Shown: positions 29,447-38,424 of the stretch, one piece after another
Position numbering within the stretch: position 1 is the stretch's first letter
How the letters are laid out: each line of letters starts with the position of its first letter
DNA from: a virus
Length of the DNA stretch: 63,589 nt
Virus record (IMG/VR): IMGVR_UViG_3300026094_000847
Coordinates: 1-63,589 of that record
Strand: one strand, 5' to 3'
Program-made: the position numbers and the translations under genes
Notes under the pieces: model-generated
The model's database searches: none
The model's input: the letters and a program-made list of their open reading frames with translations, nothing else
What the model was told of the DNA's origin: nothing

Positions 29447-30039
29447 CCCCGCACAGGGTCATGTTCTGGCTGCATCATTCCTCTTACCCAGGTATCGAAT
29501 GCAACACTGTGTCTTTCACTGTGCGCTTCATCTACGGGATCCGTGTCGTGTTCAATGTACGAAGGAAACAGCACCAACAGCCCGGGCTCGGGACTGAATG
29601 TCCAATGCTGGCTGTTCAGTATATTTGTCTCTGCAGGAACTGTGCCGATGACCGACGGATGCGGTGTATATAGGTTTAACTGGCACGGATGGTGTTCAAA
29701 AAACAAAACTCCGCTGTAGTAACTGTTCACATGGTTGTGCCTTGATCTATTCATGCCTGCGAGGCTGCGATTTATCCAACTGTCTGTGATATACACACTG
29801 GTATTTGCATCTGATCGCAAAATGCTGTGATGCACAGTGTTACAGACTTCGTTCAGCTGCGTTTTGATGTCTAGCCATTCTGGACGATCCAGCAGTTTGT
29901 CGTCACGACTGATCTGGTTGATGTCATTGCGCTTCGCGGTTATCCAATCTATTTTGTCAAAGTCCGGTCGAGAATCCGTGTCTATACGTGTCACAAAAAC
30001 TGGACAGCTAAACAGTGGAACCGATTCAATTTCATTCAT
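29443..30039 (-). CDS. Putative 2OG-Fe(II) oxygenase (2OG-FeII_Oxy_5 type)
   Basis: A 198-residue protein. SWINRSLAGMNRSRHNHVNS, followed by YYSGVLFF and later LLVLFPSYIEHDTDP with RHSVAFD, fits the phage-common 2OG-FeII_Oxy_5 family. Metal ligands would be the HNH-region histidines and H in IEHD. Start at MNEIES, since an 11-residue upstream extension overlaps the next gene. Substrate unknown. Confidence 0.75.
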   Translation of the reverse strand: MNEIESVPLFSCPVFVTRIDTDSRPDFDKIDWITAKRNDINQISRDDKLLDRPEWLDIKTQLNEVCNTVHHSILRSDANTSVYITDSWINRSLAGMNRSRHNHVNSYYSGVLFFEHHPCQLNLYTPHPSVIGTVPAETNILNSQHWTFSPEPGLLVLFPSYIEHDTDPVDEAHSERHSVAFDTWVRGMMQPEHDPVRG

Positions 30040-30271
30040 AACACAGTATATATTGCAGATAGGTTTTTTCACAAAAAAATTCGCAGCTCAGTCTAGCCCG
30101 TGTGTGTTGCCGTTCTACCAGCATTTGAACTGTGCCTTCCTGTTCTTTTTTTGTTAGCCATGCAACACAATCTTCACCTATTTCTCTGTGCAACAAGGGC
30201 CAGTCGACTTCTAGATCGGGTCTAGGATGTGTATACCATCTACTGAGAACAACGATCTTACTCGTCATCAT
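30032..30271 (-). CDS. Small protein, unknown function
   Basis: A 79-residue protein starting MMTSKIVVLSRW, overlapping the end of the helicase gene by 14 nt. Rich in charged residues with three cysteines in the C-terminal half. Not recognised. Confidence 0.55.
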   Translation of the reverse strand: MMTSKIVVLSRWYTHPRPDLEVDWPLLHREIGEDCVAWLTKKEQEGTVQMLVERQHTRARLSCEFFCEKTYLQYILCYE

Positions 30272-31688
30272 CGTCCCCAAACTGATTGTTTAGTATTTCT
30301 CTCATTTTGCTACTGGTCACGGTAGCTTTGACCTTGGCCACAGGCTTGCCCTCGTCTGGCTCACGCTCTGCTTCTGTGTCTTGTGTTTGAGTCTTGCGTT
30401 TGATCGAGTCGATGATACTGCTGCCACCTCGGTTAGTGGCACCGTTGTGATCCTGATCCTCTTCGTCGCAGTCTGTGATTCGCAGTGTTTCTATGTTAAA
30501 TTCGAGATCAATTTTTTGTCCAACGCCACTCGAACTGCGTGTTTTCATTAGCTGTAGTTGATAACGTCCGCGCTCTCGCATGGCTCTGCTGGTAAAGATG
30601 CCGATAACATTGTCTGCTGTTTGAATCTTACTCAACCCGCCCGATATGTGGCTGTGATCAAATTCAACTTCTTCTACTGCGCCCCTGTTTAACTGTGCGG
30701 CAGTTACAAACACACAGTCTAGTTCCATTGCGAGATTGCGCAGTTCTTCAGAAACATACTTGTCTTTAATAAACAAATCACTAGGTGCTACACGTTTGCT
30801 GATAGGCATCAATAGATCTAGATAGTCTACTAGCAGAACATCTACTCTGCGTCCCATTTTGATTTCATATTCTTTGAGATAACTGCGTATGTCATTTGCG
30901 GTCTTTCCTGAAGGCATGTATTTGACCTGCATGGCACCACTTTTCTTGCCAATCATCTTGACTTTCATTTCAACATCGTCGAGGTCTTTGAATATTTCTC
31001 TAGTTGTGATGCCTGTTAGCATACTGTCCATGCGCATGCTTACCAATGGCTCCGATAGCTCTAAGGTAAGATAAACAACGTTCATGCCTTCTAGTGCCCA
31101 GTTTATTCCTAGGTTAGCAAGGAACAAACTCTTGCCTGCACCTGAACCGCCTGCAAATATGTTAAGCTCGCCTCGATTCATGCCGCCAAACAGTTTGTTG
31201 TCTAGCGCACTCCAGCCTGTGCTGATCTGGCCGTTTTTATCTTTTAATCCCAGCAGTCGTCCTCTAGGATCTTCAAAATAGTCTGTGCCCATGTCTTTGG
31301 CCAATCCGACCTGCACAGCTTCCTTGATCATAGATTCGACTTCGCCATATGCACCTTTTTCTAGTAGATCGGCGGAGTTAACAATCGCACGTTCGAGGCT
31401 CTTGTGTCTCGTAAACTCTTCAAACTCGTCCATGAGCCAATCGAGATGCCCTTCTTTGAGTTCACCGGGCGGTTCGAGATTGCTGCCACAACTTTTATTG
31501 ACCATGTCATAGTCGGGCAATACTGTATACTTTTTAGCGTATTCGTTAATAAACTCTGCGGTATCTTGCAGTTTTCTATCAAACAGAGAGCTGTCGAATA
31601 TACCCTGGCAGCGAACAAATGTCTCTGCATCACTTAACATTAGTTCTAAGTAAAGTTTCTGTAGATCATAGTTGTAATTTTTTTCCAT
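30258..31688 (-). CDS. gp41: Replicative DNA helicase (T4 gp41/DnaB type)
   Basis: A 476-residue DnaB-family helicase that unwinds the fork on the lagging strand. An N-terminal helical domain is followed by the RecA-like core: Walker A GGSGAGKS (180-187), Walker B VDVLLVDYLDLL, sensor VTAAQLNR and the C-terminal arginine region. The acidic C-terminus (DDDDE) resembles other T4-type gp41 tails. In T4 it works with primase gp61, which is encoded further along the same strand. Confidence 0.95.
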   Translation of the reverse strand: MEKNYNYDLQKLYLELMLSDAETFVRCQGIFDSSLFDRKLQDTAEFINEYAKKYTVLPDYDMVNKSCGSNLEPPGELKEGHLDWLMDEFEEFTRHKSLERAIVNSADLLEKGAYGEVESMIKEAVQVGLAKDMGTDYFEDPRGRLLGLKDKNGQISTGWSALDNKLFGGMNRGELNIFAGGSGAGKSLFLANLGINWALEGMNVVYLTLELSEPLVSMRMDSMLTGITTREIFKDLDDVEMKVKMIGKKSGAMQVKYMPSGKTANDIRSYLKEYEIKMGRRVDVLLVDYLDLLMPISKRVAPSDLFIKDKYVSEELRNLAMELDCVFVTAAQLNRGAVEEVEFDHSHISGGLSKIQTADNVIGIFTSRAMRERGRYQLQLMKTRSSSGVGQKIDLEFNIETLRITDCDEEDQDHNGATNRGGSSIIDSIKRKTQTQDTEAEREPDEGKPVAKVKATVTSSKMREILNNQFGDDDDE

Positions 31689-31719
31689 ACTTGTATTTTA
31701 CTTGAGGTTTCTATTATAG

Positions 31720-32403
31720 TCAATTTTTATATTTGCATATTGGTAAGGATTCATCGTTAGATACAATAAATTGCCATGTAGGTGTAAATCTATGCTTGTC
31801 ACGCATTCCAATTGCTGAATGTTCTATGTCGCCCCTGAACATAACAATACGGCCCGGTATAGGCATAATATTCAAACTGATAGGATAATGATCAGATTGG
31901 AATGTGATATCGTTGGTGTTAGGAATCATATCAGGCCGTAAGATAAATTTTGTTTCTCCCATTTGGTCGTGATTGTAATCTAGATTGGCATAAAATATTA
32001 CTGTATAGTTAGGGTCTGTAAAATTGTCTGTATGATAGCATGCATGTTCATTTGGTGCAAACAAGTTAATATGTGATCTACAACATCTTAAGCCATCTAA
32101 TTCTGGTAAGTGACTTTCAAAAAAACTCCAGCATTGTTTATAAAAGAACTGTTGACTCAAATCTGTAACAACATTGTTATTGCATGTGCTTAATCCCGTT
32201 GGCTTGTATTCGATTTTGGTATTAGATTTTTGATCTCCGAACGGTAAAAACCCGGCCAATGTAGGAATTTCTACTTGATTGTCAACCATGCCGTAGAAGA
32301 ATGATTGCGAATAAATTTCGTCGCACATCATTTTTAGATCTTGTAAATCAAAAACTTCGTCATACGTTACAATTAAATTATCCCAGTATCTTGTTTCTAT
32401 CAT
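31720..32403 (-). CDS. 2-oxoglutarate/Fe(II) oxygenase
   Basis: A 227-residue protein. ACYHTDNFTDPNYTV provides the HxD pair, then FYANLDYNHDQMGETKF, then FRGDIEHSAIGMRDKHRF for the distal histidine and arginine. AGGAGG lies before the ATG. It lies between a SufT-like gene and the helicase. Substrate unknown. Confidence 0.85.
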   Translation of the reverse strand: MIETRYWDNLIVTYDEVFDLQDLKMMCDEIYSQSFFYGMVDNQVEIPTLAGFLPFGDQKSNTKIEYKPTGLSTCNNNVVTDLSQQFFYKQCWSFFESHLPELDGLRCCRSHINLFAPNEHACYHTDNFTDPNYTVIFYANLDYNHDQMGETKFILRPDMIPNTNDITFQSDHYPISLNIMPIPGRIVMFRGDIEHSAIGMRDKHRFTPTWQFIVSNDESLPICKYKN

Positions 32404-32411
32404 GTTACCTC

Positions 32412-32711
32412 CTATAATAAGCCATGTTCAAGACGCGTTGCTTCAGGCACCATTTCTAGTGTAAACGGAGGGTCGAATGTAACATCTACTTCAACACTGT
32501 TTACTCCTTCTAACTGCATAGGAGCCTGCCTGATATCATTGCAGATTTCGTCAGCAAAAGGACACATAGGCGATGTAAGTGTATGCAGAATCTTTACGTG
32601 ATCGCCTTCAACTTCTACATTATAGATTATCCCAAGATCCTGTACATTAATACTGATTTCAGGATCGTATACCTCTCTCAAAACATTTTTTACATCATCA
32701 ACTGTTACCAT
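32412..32711 (-). CDS. SufT/MIP18-like Fe-S assembly protein (DUF59)
   Basis: A 99-residue single-domain protein. VLREVYDPEISINVQDLGII and the cysteine in LTSPMCPFAD, then VDVTFDPPF, are diagnostic of the MIP18/PaaD family, whose bacterial SufT members aid Fe-S cluster maturation. It overlaps the carbamoyltransferase gene by 7 nt. It could help mature the phage's own Fe-S enzymes such as the radical SAM protein. Confidence 0.88.
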   Translation of the reverse strand: MVTVDDVKNVLREVYDPEISINVQDLGIIYNVEVEGDHVKILHTLTSPMCPFADEICNDIRQAPMQLEGVNSVEVDVTFDPPFTLEMVPEATRLEHGLL

Positions 32712-34162
32712 ACTTTTACTCCATATGTGTTTTCAAATTCTCGTGCGTCCTGTTCTGAATTTACCATGGGTCTGCCTTTCATATTTAGGCTGGTATTGAG
32801 CAGTACAGGACACCCTGTTTCTTTGTACCAGGCTTCTAGCAGTTTGCGAAAGCCTGTGTTGTCGTCTTTGCCTACTGTTTGAACTCTAGCAGTACCATCA
32901 GCATGTACAACTGCTGGTATTGCTTCAGGGTCCTTAACCACCGCCGTAGACTGCATATAAGGGCCTACAACCCCGTCGAAATAGTCTTGGGCATGCTCGG
33001 CCAGCACCGCAGGAGCAAACGGCCTAAATTGCTGGCGTTTTTTAATTTCATTTACCCTTTGTTTGTTATCATGTGTTCTAGGATCAGCCAGCAGACTTCT
33101 ATTGCCCAGCGCTCTTGGGCCATACTCGGCAGGCCCATTGGCCACACCACACAGACCGTTAGAAACAAGGTCCTGTATCACGGGTTTAATAGGGTATGGA
33201 CGTTTTATGTTATACCCTAGATAAGGCCCCTGCCAATCTATGCGCATATTATAATGCCCTAAAACAGCACCCACAGCAGATCCTGCATCTCCCGGGTTGG
33301 GCATAATCCACACGCTGTCGTAATACTTGTAGGCCAAACTGTTTGCGCTACAGTTTAGTGCGCACCCTCCCATCAGCACTAGGTTCTTACTGGGCAAACG
33401 TTGTTCAGTGTAACGCAAAACAGATTCTAACATCTCTTCGTATATTTTTTGCGTTGCCGCCGCAATATCAAATCTATCTTGCTCTGTGTTTAAATCAGGC
33501 CTCCACCACTTACACCCGCGGTGCAGATTTTGTTTGAATGTGATGTCGGGATGGCCTATGCGGTTAACAAAATCGTTTAAAATTTCTTTTCGATATTTGT
33601 TAGGATCGCCGTATGCAGCCATGCCCATGAGAATGTATTCGTCCTCGTTAGGCTTTAGACCCACACGCTGTGTCATGGCCGAATACCATAATCCTACAGA
33701 GTGAGGATAGCTTTGAGAGTATGCTTTGGTTAGATTGTTGCCCTGTCCTTCCCAAACAGTGAGTGTTTCAAATTCACCAATCGAGTCAATAACGACCACA
33801 GTGGCGTCATCATAAGGGCTAGTAAAAAAACCAGCGGCAGCATGGCTACGATGGTGACTGCAATAATCAACTGTAGAATTAACCCCATAACCGCGCAGAT
33901 AAGCGCGAATGTCATTATCACGCCGCCGCCAACCTTGGCCTGCCCGTATCTGTCTAACTGTCTTTCTAAATGGTCTCTCATACCAAACTACTTTGTCTGG
34001 CTCGCCCCAACGTCGAGCATATTCTATTAGTTTAGTATTTAAGTGAGGATCATTTTTTATGCCGCTGAAGCGCTCGCTGTGCGAAGCAAATTCTAGTTTG
34101 TTTTCTGCGAACACAGCCAAGGCGGCATCGTGACTGTTAGCACTTATACCCCATGTTATCAT
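32705..34162 (-). CDS. Carbamoyltransferase (NodU/CmcH family)
   Basis: A 485-residue protein. The N-terminal Kae1-like part has SANSHDAALAV, the metal-binding HHRSHAAAGF and EDEYILMGMAAYG; the C-terminal YrdC-like part has GPAEYGPRALGNRSLLADPR and CPVLLNTSLNMKGRPMV. These enzymes transfer carbamoyl from carbamoyl phosphate to hydroxyl groups of natural products or sugars. Full length by family standards. Homologues occur in marine phages. The acceptor here may be a glycan or modified base. Confidence 0.93.
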   Translation of the reverse strand: MITWGISANSHDAALAVFAENKLEFASHSERFSGIKNDPHLNTKLIEYARRWGEPDKVVWYERPFRKTVRQIRAGQGWRRRDNDIRAYLRGYGVNSTVDYCSHHRSHAAAGFFTSPYDDATVVVIDSIGEFETLTVWEGQGNNLTKAYSQSYPHSVGLWYSAMTQRVGLKPNEDEYILMGMAAYGDPNKYRKEILNDFVNRIGHPDITFKQNLHRGCKWWRPDLNTEQDRFDIAAATQKIYEEMLESVLRYTEQRLPSKNLVLMGGCALNCSANSLAYKYYDSVWIMPNPGDAGSAVGAVLGHYNMRIDWQGPYLGYNIKRPYPIKPVIQDLVSNGLCGVANGPAEYGPRALGNRSLLADPRTHDNKQRVNEIKKRQQFRPFAPAVLAEHAQDYFDGVVGPYMQSTAVVKDPEAIPAVVHADGTARVQTVGKDDNTGFRKLLEAWYKETGCPVLLNTSLNMKGRPMVNSEQDAREFENTYGVKVW

Positions 34163-34284
34163 TTGTAAATAAACGGATCTCGTTTTTTAAGTTCTTTGAT
34201 TTTTTGTTCTAATTTTTTCTTTTGTTGGTACTTTCTGTAGGGTGTAAGTATCCATTCTTTTAACTTAACTAATTTATTCTTCAT
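34159..34284 (-). CDS. Small basic protein ending in RDPFIYK
   Basis: A 41-residue lysine-rich protein, a charged helix ending KKRDPFIYK. The same ending recurs in short proteins of cyanophages. It starts inside the end of the primase gene and overlaps the carbamoyltransferase start. A possible ATG further upstream would lie deeper within primase. Function unknown. Confidence 0.65.
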   Translation of the reverse strand: MKNKLVKLKEWILTPYRKYQQKKKLEQKIKELKKRDPFIYK

Positions 34285-35287
34285 TCTGTTTAATCCTGTT
34301 GAGCATGTGCTTTTTAGCAATTTCGCACTTGATAGATCCGTGCTGTGCCGTTTGTATTGCATCTACAAGCACAAATAATTCGCCGTATTTATTGACAGCA
34401 TCATTGGCATCTTTGACATCAAGATCCCAGTTGGGGAATGCAACACCCCAGTCTAGATCTACTGCGTCGTTAATTAAATTCATCCCCGCTCTATCTTGAT
34501 CGGGTATCACAATTACCTCTCTGCCCAGCTGATTGATGATTTTTGCCTGCTGTTCGTGTATGCGATTTGTAAGAAGAGCAACTCCGCCTGTGGCCAATGC
34601 ATCAAACGGGCCTTCGCACACAAATATAAATCGTTGATCTGGATTTTGTCTGTCTGCATTGAACACAAAGTTTGGATGCTGTTCACTGAGGTACTTGGGC
34701 TTTCCTGCTGTTACTTTTCTTGCAGTATACCCAACGATTCGGTTATGAAATTTGAAAGGCAATATCACACGACTTTCGAATCCGTCTAACGGAGACCAGT
34801 AAAAGTTTTCGTCGGTAGGATTAAATCCTCGATTGACTATGTATTCTACCACATATGCTAGCGCAGTCTCTGTGTTTAGATCTAGATCTTCTTCTATCCA
34901 TTCTCTAATTGGCTGAGCGCCTTCAGGCAGCTTTTTATCTTCAAATGCTACACGACTGTTTGATTCTTTCGGAATATATTCGGGCGATTCGGTTTTAAGT
35001 GCCTCGAACACAAGTTCTTTGATGTCGTCTTCGTCAGCACCTAGCCAATAGCAAAAACTTTTAAGTTTAGGACTAATAGTTCTGCCAGGCTGCCAACTTG
35101 TAGAAAACTTACAATTAAAACAATTATATATGAAGCCTGTATCTATTTTTACGCCGCCGCGTTTTCTACGATCAGGCTTGTGTCCTCGATGTACACAGCA
35201 CGGCGCATTAAAGCTAATCCAGCCACTGGGACTGGGTTTAGCGTTTAGCGGCAACAGTGACTTTAATTTGTCTAGAACAAACGTCAT
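34274..35287 (-). CDS. gp61: DNA primase (T4 gp61 type)
   Basis: A 337-residue primase making RNA primers for lagging-strand synthesis. The N-terminal zinc site is formed by C30/C31 with H33 and the CFNC pair (C56, C59). The TOPRIM domain follows: FVCEGPFDALA with the catalytic glutamate and VIPDQDRAG with the DxD. Same strand as the helicase, with the carbamoyltransferase block in between. Expected partner is gp41. Confidence 0.93.
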   Translation of the reverse strand: MTFVLDKLKSLLPLNAKPSPSGWISFNAPCCVHRGHKPDRRKRGGVKIDTGFIYNCFNCKFSTSWQPGRTISPKLKSFCYWLGADEDDIKELVFEALKTESPEYIPKESNSRVAFEDKKLPEGAQPIREWIEEDLDLNTETALAYVVEYIVNRGFNPTDENFYWSPLDGFESRVILPFKFHNRIVGYTARKVTAGKPKYLSEQHPNFVFNADRQNPDQRFIFVCEGPFDALATGGVALLTNRIHEQQAKIINQLGREVIVIPDQDRAGMNLINDAVDLDWGVAFPNWDLDVKDANDAVNKYGELFVLVDAIQTAQHGSIKCEIAKKHMLNRIKQNEE

Positions 35288-35299
35288 TGTTCTAGCATA

Positions 35300-36382
35300 C
35301 TATCTATAAAGTATTTTGTCAACTGTTCCTATGTCTGTAACTTCCGCAGATTTAACAAATTTGCGAAATCCATTGTACGAAACACCCTCGTGTTCAAATT
35401 CAGTAATAGCACCGTCGCTATCAGTTTCTGTTACTGTTATTATTAGATCATTAGTAGTGTCTTCACCGCCTAACTCAGAGCCTTTTATGATTATAACATC
35501 GTCTACATCATACTTAACTCCGCCGTTACGCGCTGCCACATCATAATTACCAAACACAGTTTGTGTTATTACAAACGTGGCCTGTGCGCCGGTTTTTGTA
35601 GGTGTATGAACTACCCTAAACCATCTATACTTGCCTGTGACGTTTTTATAGACATTTGCAGTTTGCTCTACGTATTCGGAAACTTCCAGCTCTGACCAAT
35701 TGCTGGGTGCTCCGCCTTCGTCTAGGCTACCTTCTATTGCAACTTCGCCTGTGTAGTTACTGAAATAGAATTGAAAGGTATGTGTTCCGTTTGGCTGTGT
35801 TAAATGTCGCTTGGCATCTATGATTGTGCTTTCGAAGTAAGGAAGTTCCTCGTCTCCTGTTGCCGCAGGATCAACTCTATTGAAATTGGTTATCTCCTGA
35901 CTTGCTGTAACCTCGCCTGTGGCCCCCGATAAGATTTCTAAGGTGTTGTATCCGCCATAGTGATCATCTGTGTATAGAATCTGTTTTGTTATCACTTCAT
36001 ACTGTGTGCTGTCAACGTTTTGTCTTTTTTCTGCAACAAGTGTGATGTCGTAGTATCCTGCTTCTAGATCAAATAGCTCTCTTTCTGTAAGAACTACTTG
36101 GTGCCTTCCTCGATCTACATCTAATACTGTGCAGTCTTTTTGTAAGGCTAAATCTTTAGTGCTTCTACTAATCAAGTTAAATACTAGGGTAGTGTCTGCA
36201 CCGAGCGAAATTTCTTTTTCTTCGCCGTTGCGTACTGTGAAATCTATAGTGTTATCAACACTGCGATATATTTTTAAATTGCGATTATACACTCTGCGAT
36301 ACCTTTCTTGGGTCCAAGATTGATTATAATTAGTAAATATGTCTAATTGATTTCGATATAAATATACACGATTTAGTTGCAT
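35300..36382 (-). CDS. Probable virion structural protein
   Basis: A 360-residue beta-rich protein with repeated short strands and few charged clusters, resembling the virion structural proteins that cyanophages encode in this context. A late promoter (GATAAATA) and GAGGT ribosome site precede it, agreeing with virion expression. No catalytic motif seen. A tail- or baseplate-associated role is possible. Confidence 0.65.
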   Translation of the reverse strand: MQLNRVYLYRNQLDIFTNYNQSWTQERYRRVYNRNLKIYRSVDNTIDFTVRNGEEKEISLGADTTLVFNLISRSTKDLALQKDCTVLDVDRGRHQVVLTERELFDLEAGYYDITLVAEKRQNVDSTQYEVITKQILYTDDHYGGYNTLEILSGATGEVTASQEITNFNRVDPAATGDEELPYFESTIIDAKRHLTQPNGTHTFQFYFSNYTGEVAIEGSLDEGGAPSNWSELEVSEYVEQTANVYKNVTGKYRWFRVVHTPTKTGAQATFVITQTVFGNYDVAARNGGVKYDVDDVIIIKGSELGGEDTTNDLIITVTETDSDGAITEFEHEGVSYNGFRKFVKSAEVTDIGTVDKILYR

Positions 36383-36405
36383 AATAATAAAAGGACCTCT
36401 TTACA

Positions 36406-36413
36406 TATTTATC
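36406..36413 (-). promoter_or_regulatory. T4-type late promoter GATAAATA
   Basis: Minus strand, upstream of the 360-residue structural gene, with a 23-nt interval that contains its ribosome site. Confidence 0.7.
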
Positions 36414-36414
36414 C

Positions 36415-36786
36415 ATGAAGATTTCAGATAACTTACAGGAAAATTTTCCGTTTATAAGCGTTATAAACCATACCGATAAAGAGTATGTAGGAATCATAAT
36501 CAATCAAGATGCTAATATAACCAGCATGTATGATTACGAAGCTCTTAGAACCGATGTAGAAAAACAGGCGTTGCTTGATCTTGGAGAAGCATGGTGGTGG
36601 GAAAGCAATAGGAGTATTCCTATAAATATTTTTCTCAATAAAGAAATACAACCGTTTGCCTACTGCATAAAAAATTTTAACAGTAAAGATGTTAAGGTTT
36701 TGCTAGGGCCAGCAACCAGTTTGAACGACTTTGTGGTTAAAAGAGTTAAAAGAAAATCAATTACATTAGTTAAAAAAACTAACTAA
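36415..36786 (+). CDS. Conserved marine T4-like phage protein
   Basis: A 123-residue protein. YVGIIINQDANITSMYDYEAL and LLDLGEAWWWESNRSIPIN, INIFL and a basic tail follow a pattern I recognise from cyanophage genomes (segments quoted in part). It faces two leftward genes, convergent with the oxygenase at its 3' end. Role unknown. Confidence 0.75.
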   Translation: MKISDNLQENFPFISVINHTDKEYVGIIINQDANITSMYDYEALRTDVEKQALLDLGEAWWWESNRSIPINIFLNKEIQPFAYCIKNFNSKDVKVLLGPATSLNDFVVKRVKRKSITLVKKTN

Positions 36787-37327
36787 CAAATTTGAACCAA
36801 CCGGTTGCAATTATTTTTTCTTGTTCACTACTTACAATTCCTCTATGTAGGTGTGTGAAGTCAGCAGGCCATATTACACTTAGTCCTTTTACGGCTTCTA
36901 ATTTAAAATCTTGATAATACCATTCGGTTCCGCCACTACTCACAGTATTGAGATATGTCATATACACAAGTTGTCTTGACGCATCGCCATTATCACGTTC
37001 ATAATGCCATACTTTATATCCTCCGCCGGGTGGATAGAATTGTATTAAGTTAGTTTGTTCAGTAACTAAATTAAAATGGTCGATTCCAAATCTATTTACA
37101 TAGCCTTCGTAACCATTTTGCAAATGATTAAAGTAATCGACAATGGCCGGATGGGTCGAGTGGTTGTAAAAAAGTAAATCTGTTGACTGCTTAACTGCAA
37201 AATCTACAATGCCTGTATTACCTACAGACCCGATATGTCTATATTCGTCGCTTGCAATCTTAAAATATTCAAGTAAATTATCGCAAACATATTCGGGCAT
37301 TGTCCAAGTATGAATAAAATTTTCCAT
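36779..37327 (-). CDS. Putative 2OG oxygenase, prolyl-4-hydroxylase-like
   Basis: A 182-residue protein. YMTYLNTVSSGGTEWYYQDF and WPADFTHLHRGIVSS match the P4H fold, but the usual HxD reads HYE in KVWHYERD, so the first metal pair is altered. Glutamate can replace aspartate in some relatives. Start at MENFIHTW, which overlaps the stop of the upstream gene (TAATG). Substrate unknown. Confidence 0.7.
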   Translation of the reverse strand: MENFIHTWTMPEYVCDNLLEYFKIASDEYRHIGSVGNTGIVDFAVKQSTDLLFYNHSTHPAIVDYFNHLQNGYEGYVNRFGIDHFNLVTEQTNLIQFYPPGGGYKVWHYERDNGDASRQLVYMTYLNTVSSGGTEWYYQDFKLEAVKGLSVIWPADFTHLHRGIVSSEQEKIIATGWFKFVS

Positions 37328-37893
37328 TATTTTATGTTTTCTGTGAGTAAATTCATATGCACAATGCATGCCATCGCATAAGAAACAGCATGTGCTTTCT
37401 TAAAGTAGTATGAACCATCAGCTGGCTTAGTCCACACTTCCTTTTGTATAGTCTTCCACGTTTCGTCTACTAAATGACGTTTTGCAGGACGAATTATTGC
37501 TAGTACGGCCGCTAACTGTTCTACGTTTTGCGGTTTCAATTTCTTCAATATCTCTGAGTGTCCTGATAGGTGAAACACCTGATCTACAAACTCTTGGTGT
37601 TCTAAAAGTTCCCATAGAGGCTCCTTATTAATTAGATGCTGTAGATGATCTTCGTCCTTTACATCTTTGTATATGCTTACATTTAAGAAATCGATCTTAA
37701 AATAACCTTTGGCCTCGGCCTGCTTGTAAGGAACCGAGCAAAGGCTAGTTTTAGCATCAACAGGAACTTCGTGCATGTACACGCCGGTGTTGTGTTTGGC
37801 TAATTCGTCGTCCTCTAACCGGCTTGCGGTAATATGATTGAAATATTCTAAAGCCTTGTCTCTATCTACAAAATCGATGTCTATGTCAGGCAT
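37327..37893 (-). CDS. Miniature DnaE-like protein (C-family polymerase palm)
   Basis: A 188-residue protein that keeps the DnaE active-site elements in order: MPDIDIDF at the start (D3, D5), GVYMHEV where DnaE has the AGGV segment, KIDFL with D68, HSEILKKLKPQ with LAAVLAIIRP, and FKKAHAVSYA near the C-terminus. A stop codon lies directly upstream in frame and AGGATA precedes the ATG, so it is not simply a clipped long gene. PHP, thumb, most finger and OB regions are missing. It may be a catalytic or regulatory relative; activity is unknown. Confidence 0.8.
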   Translation of the reverse strand: MPDIDIDFVDRDKALEYFNHITASRLEDDELAKHNTGVYMHEVPVDAKTSLCSVPYKQAEAKGYFKIDFLNVSIYKDVKDEDHLQHLINKEPLWELLEHQEFVDQVFHLSGHSEILKKLKPQNVEQLAAVLAIIRPAKRHLVDETWKTIQKEVWTKPADGSYYFKKAHAVSYAMACIVHMNLLTENIK

Positions 37894-37926
37894 TTGCTAT
37901 ATCCTAAATAATCAAAGTCTTCTTTT

Positions 37927-38424
37927 TTACATATAATTTAAATTAATTGTAATTCTAAATTGTTCGTCTGTGCAATTTGTGCTACGATGAGGGGTTGCTG
38001 AATTGAATATTAACAGACGGTTTTCTATAGATTCAACTTTAGTTCCATCACTTAATATTGTAAATCCATCATTGCTGTTTACATAGTATACGGCACCCTT
38101 ATGAGGAACTTCAAAATCTTTATGCCAATCATGTTCCTGCAGGCTACTAGTAGATGGAAAACAGTTTCCTTTTACACGCATAAGTGCAGTCATATTAAGT
38201 TTTTGACATATTGGTAGAGCAATAACATTAAAGAAAGGACTAGTAGGTTGATAATCTTTGTAGAAAGAATGATAAAGATAACCTACAGGAAAATCTTCAT
38301 TATTATGTGCCACATATCGTGAAATATACCACGGAACTGCATCTATATTGTTTCCTAAACAAGATCTTTGTATCTGTTCGGAAATATCTTTATCTAAAAA
38401 GTTATCAATAATTTTATATGTCAT
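37927..38424 (-). CDS. 2-oxoglutarate/Fe(II) oxygenase
   Basis: A 165-residue protein. EHDWHKDFEVPHKG carries the HxD pair, NSATPHRSTN the distal His, and RITINLN the arginine. It is small for the P4H fold. Overlaps the next gene's stop. Substrate unknown. Confidence 0.8.
   Translation of the reverse strand: MTYKIIDNFLDKDISEQIQRSCLGNNIDAVPWYISRYVAHNNEDFPVGYLYHSFYKDYQPTSPFFNVIALPICQKLNMTALMRVKGNCFPSTSSLQEHDWHKDFEVPHKGAVYYVNSNDGFTILSDGTKVESIENRLLIFNSATPHRSTNCTDEQFRITINLNYM

Noticed and set aside
37327-37893. The 188-residue DnaE-like protein as a broken fragment of a longer gene
   Set aside because: An in-frame stop lies just before the ATG, a ribosome site is present, and catalytic residues are intact.
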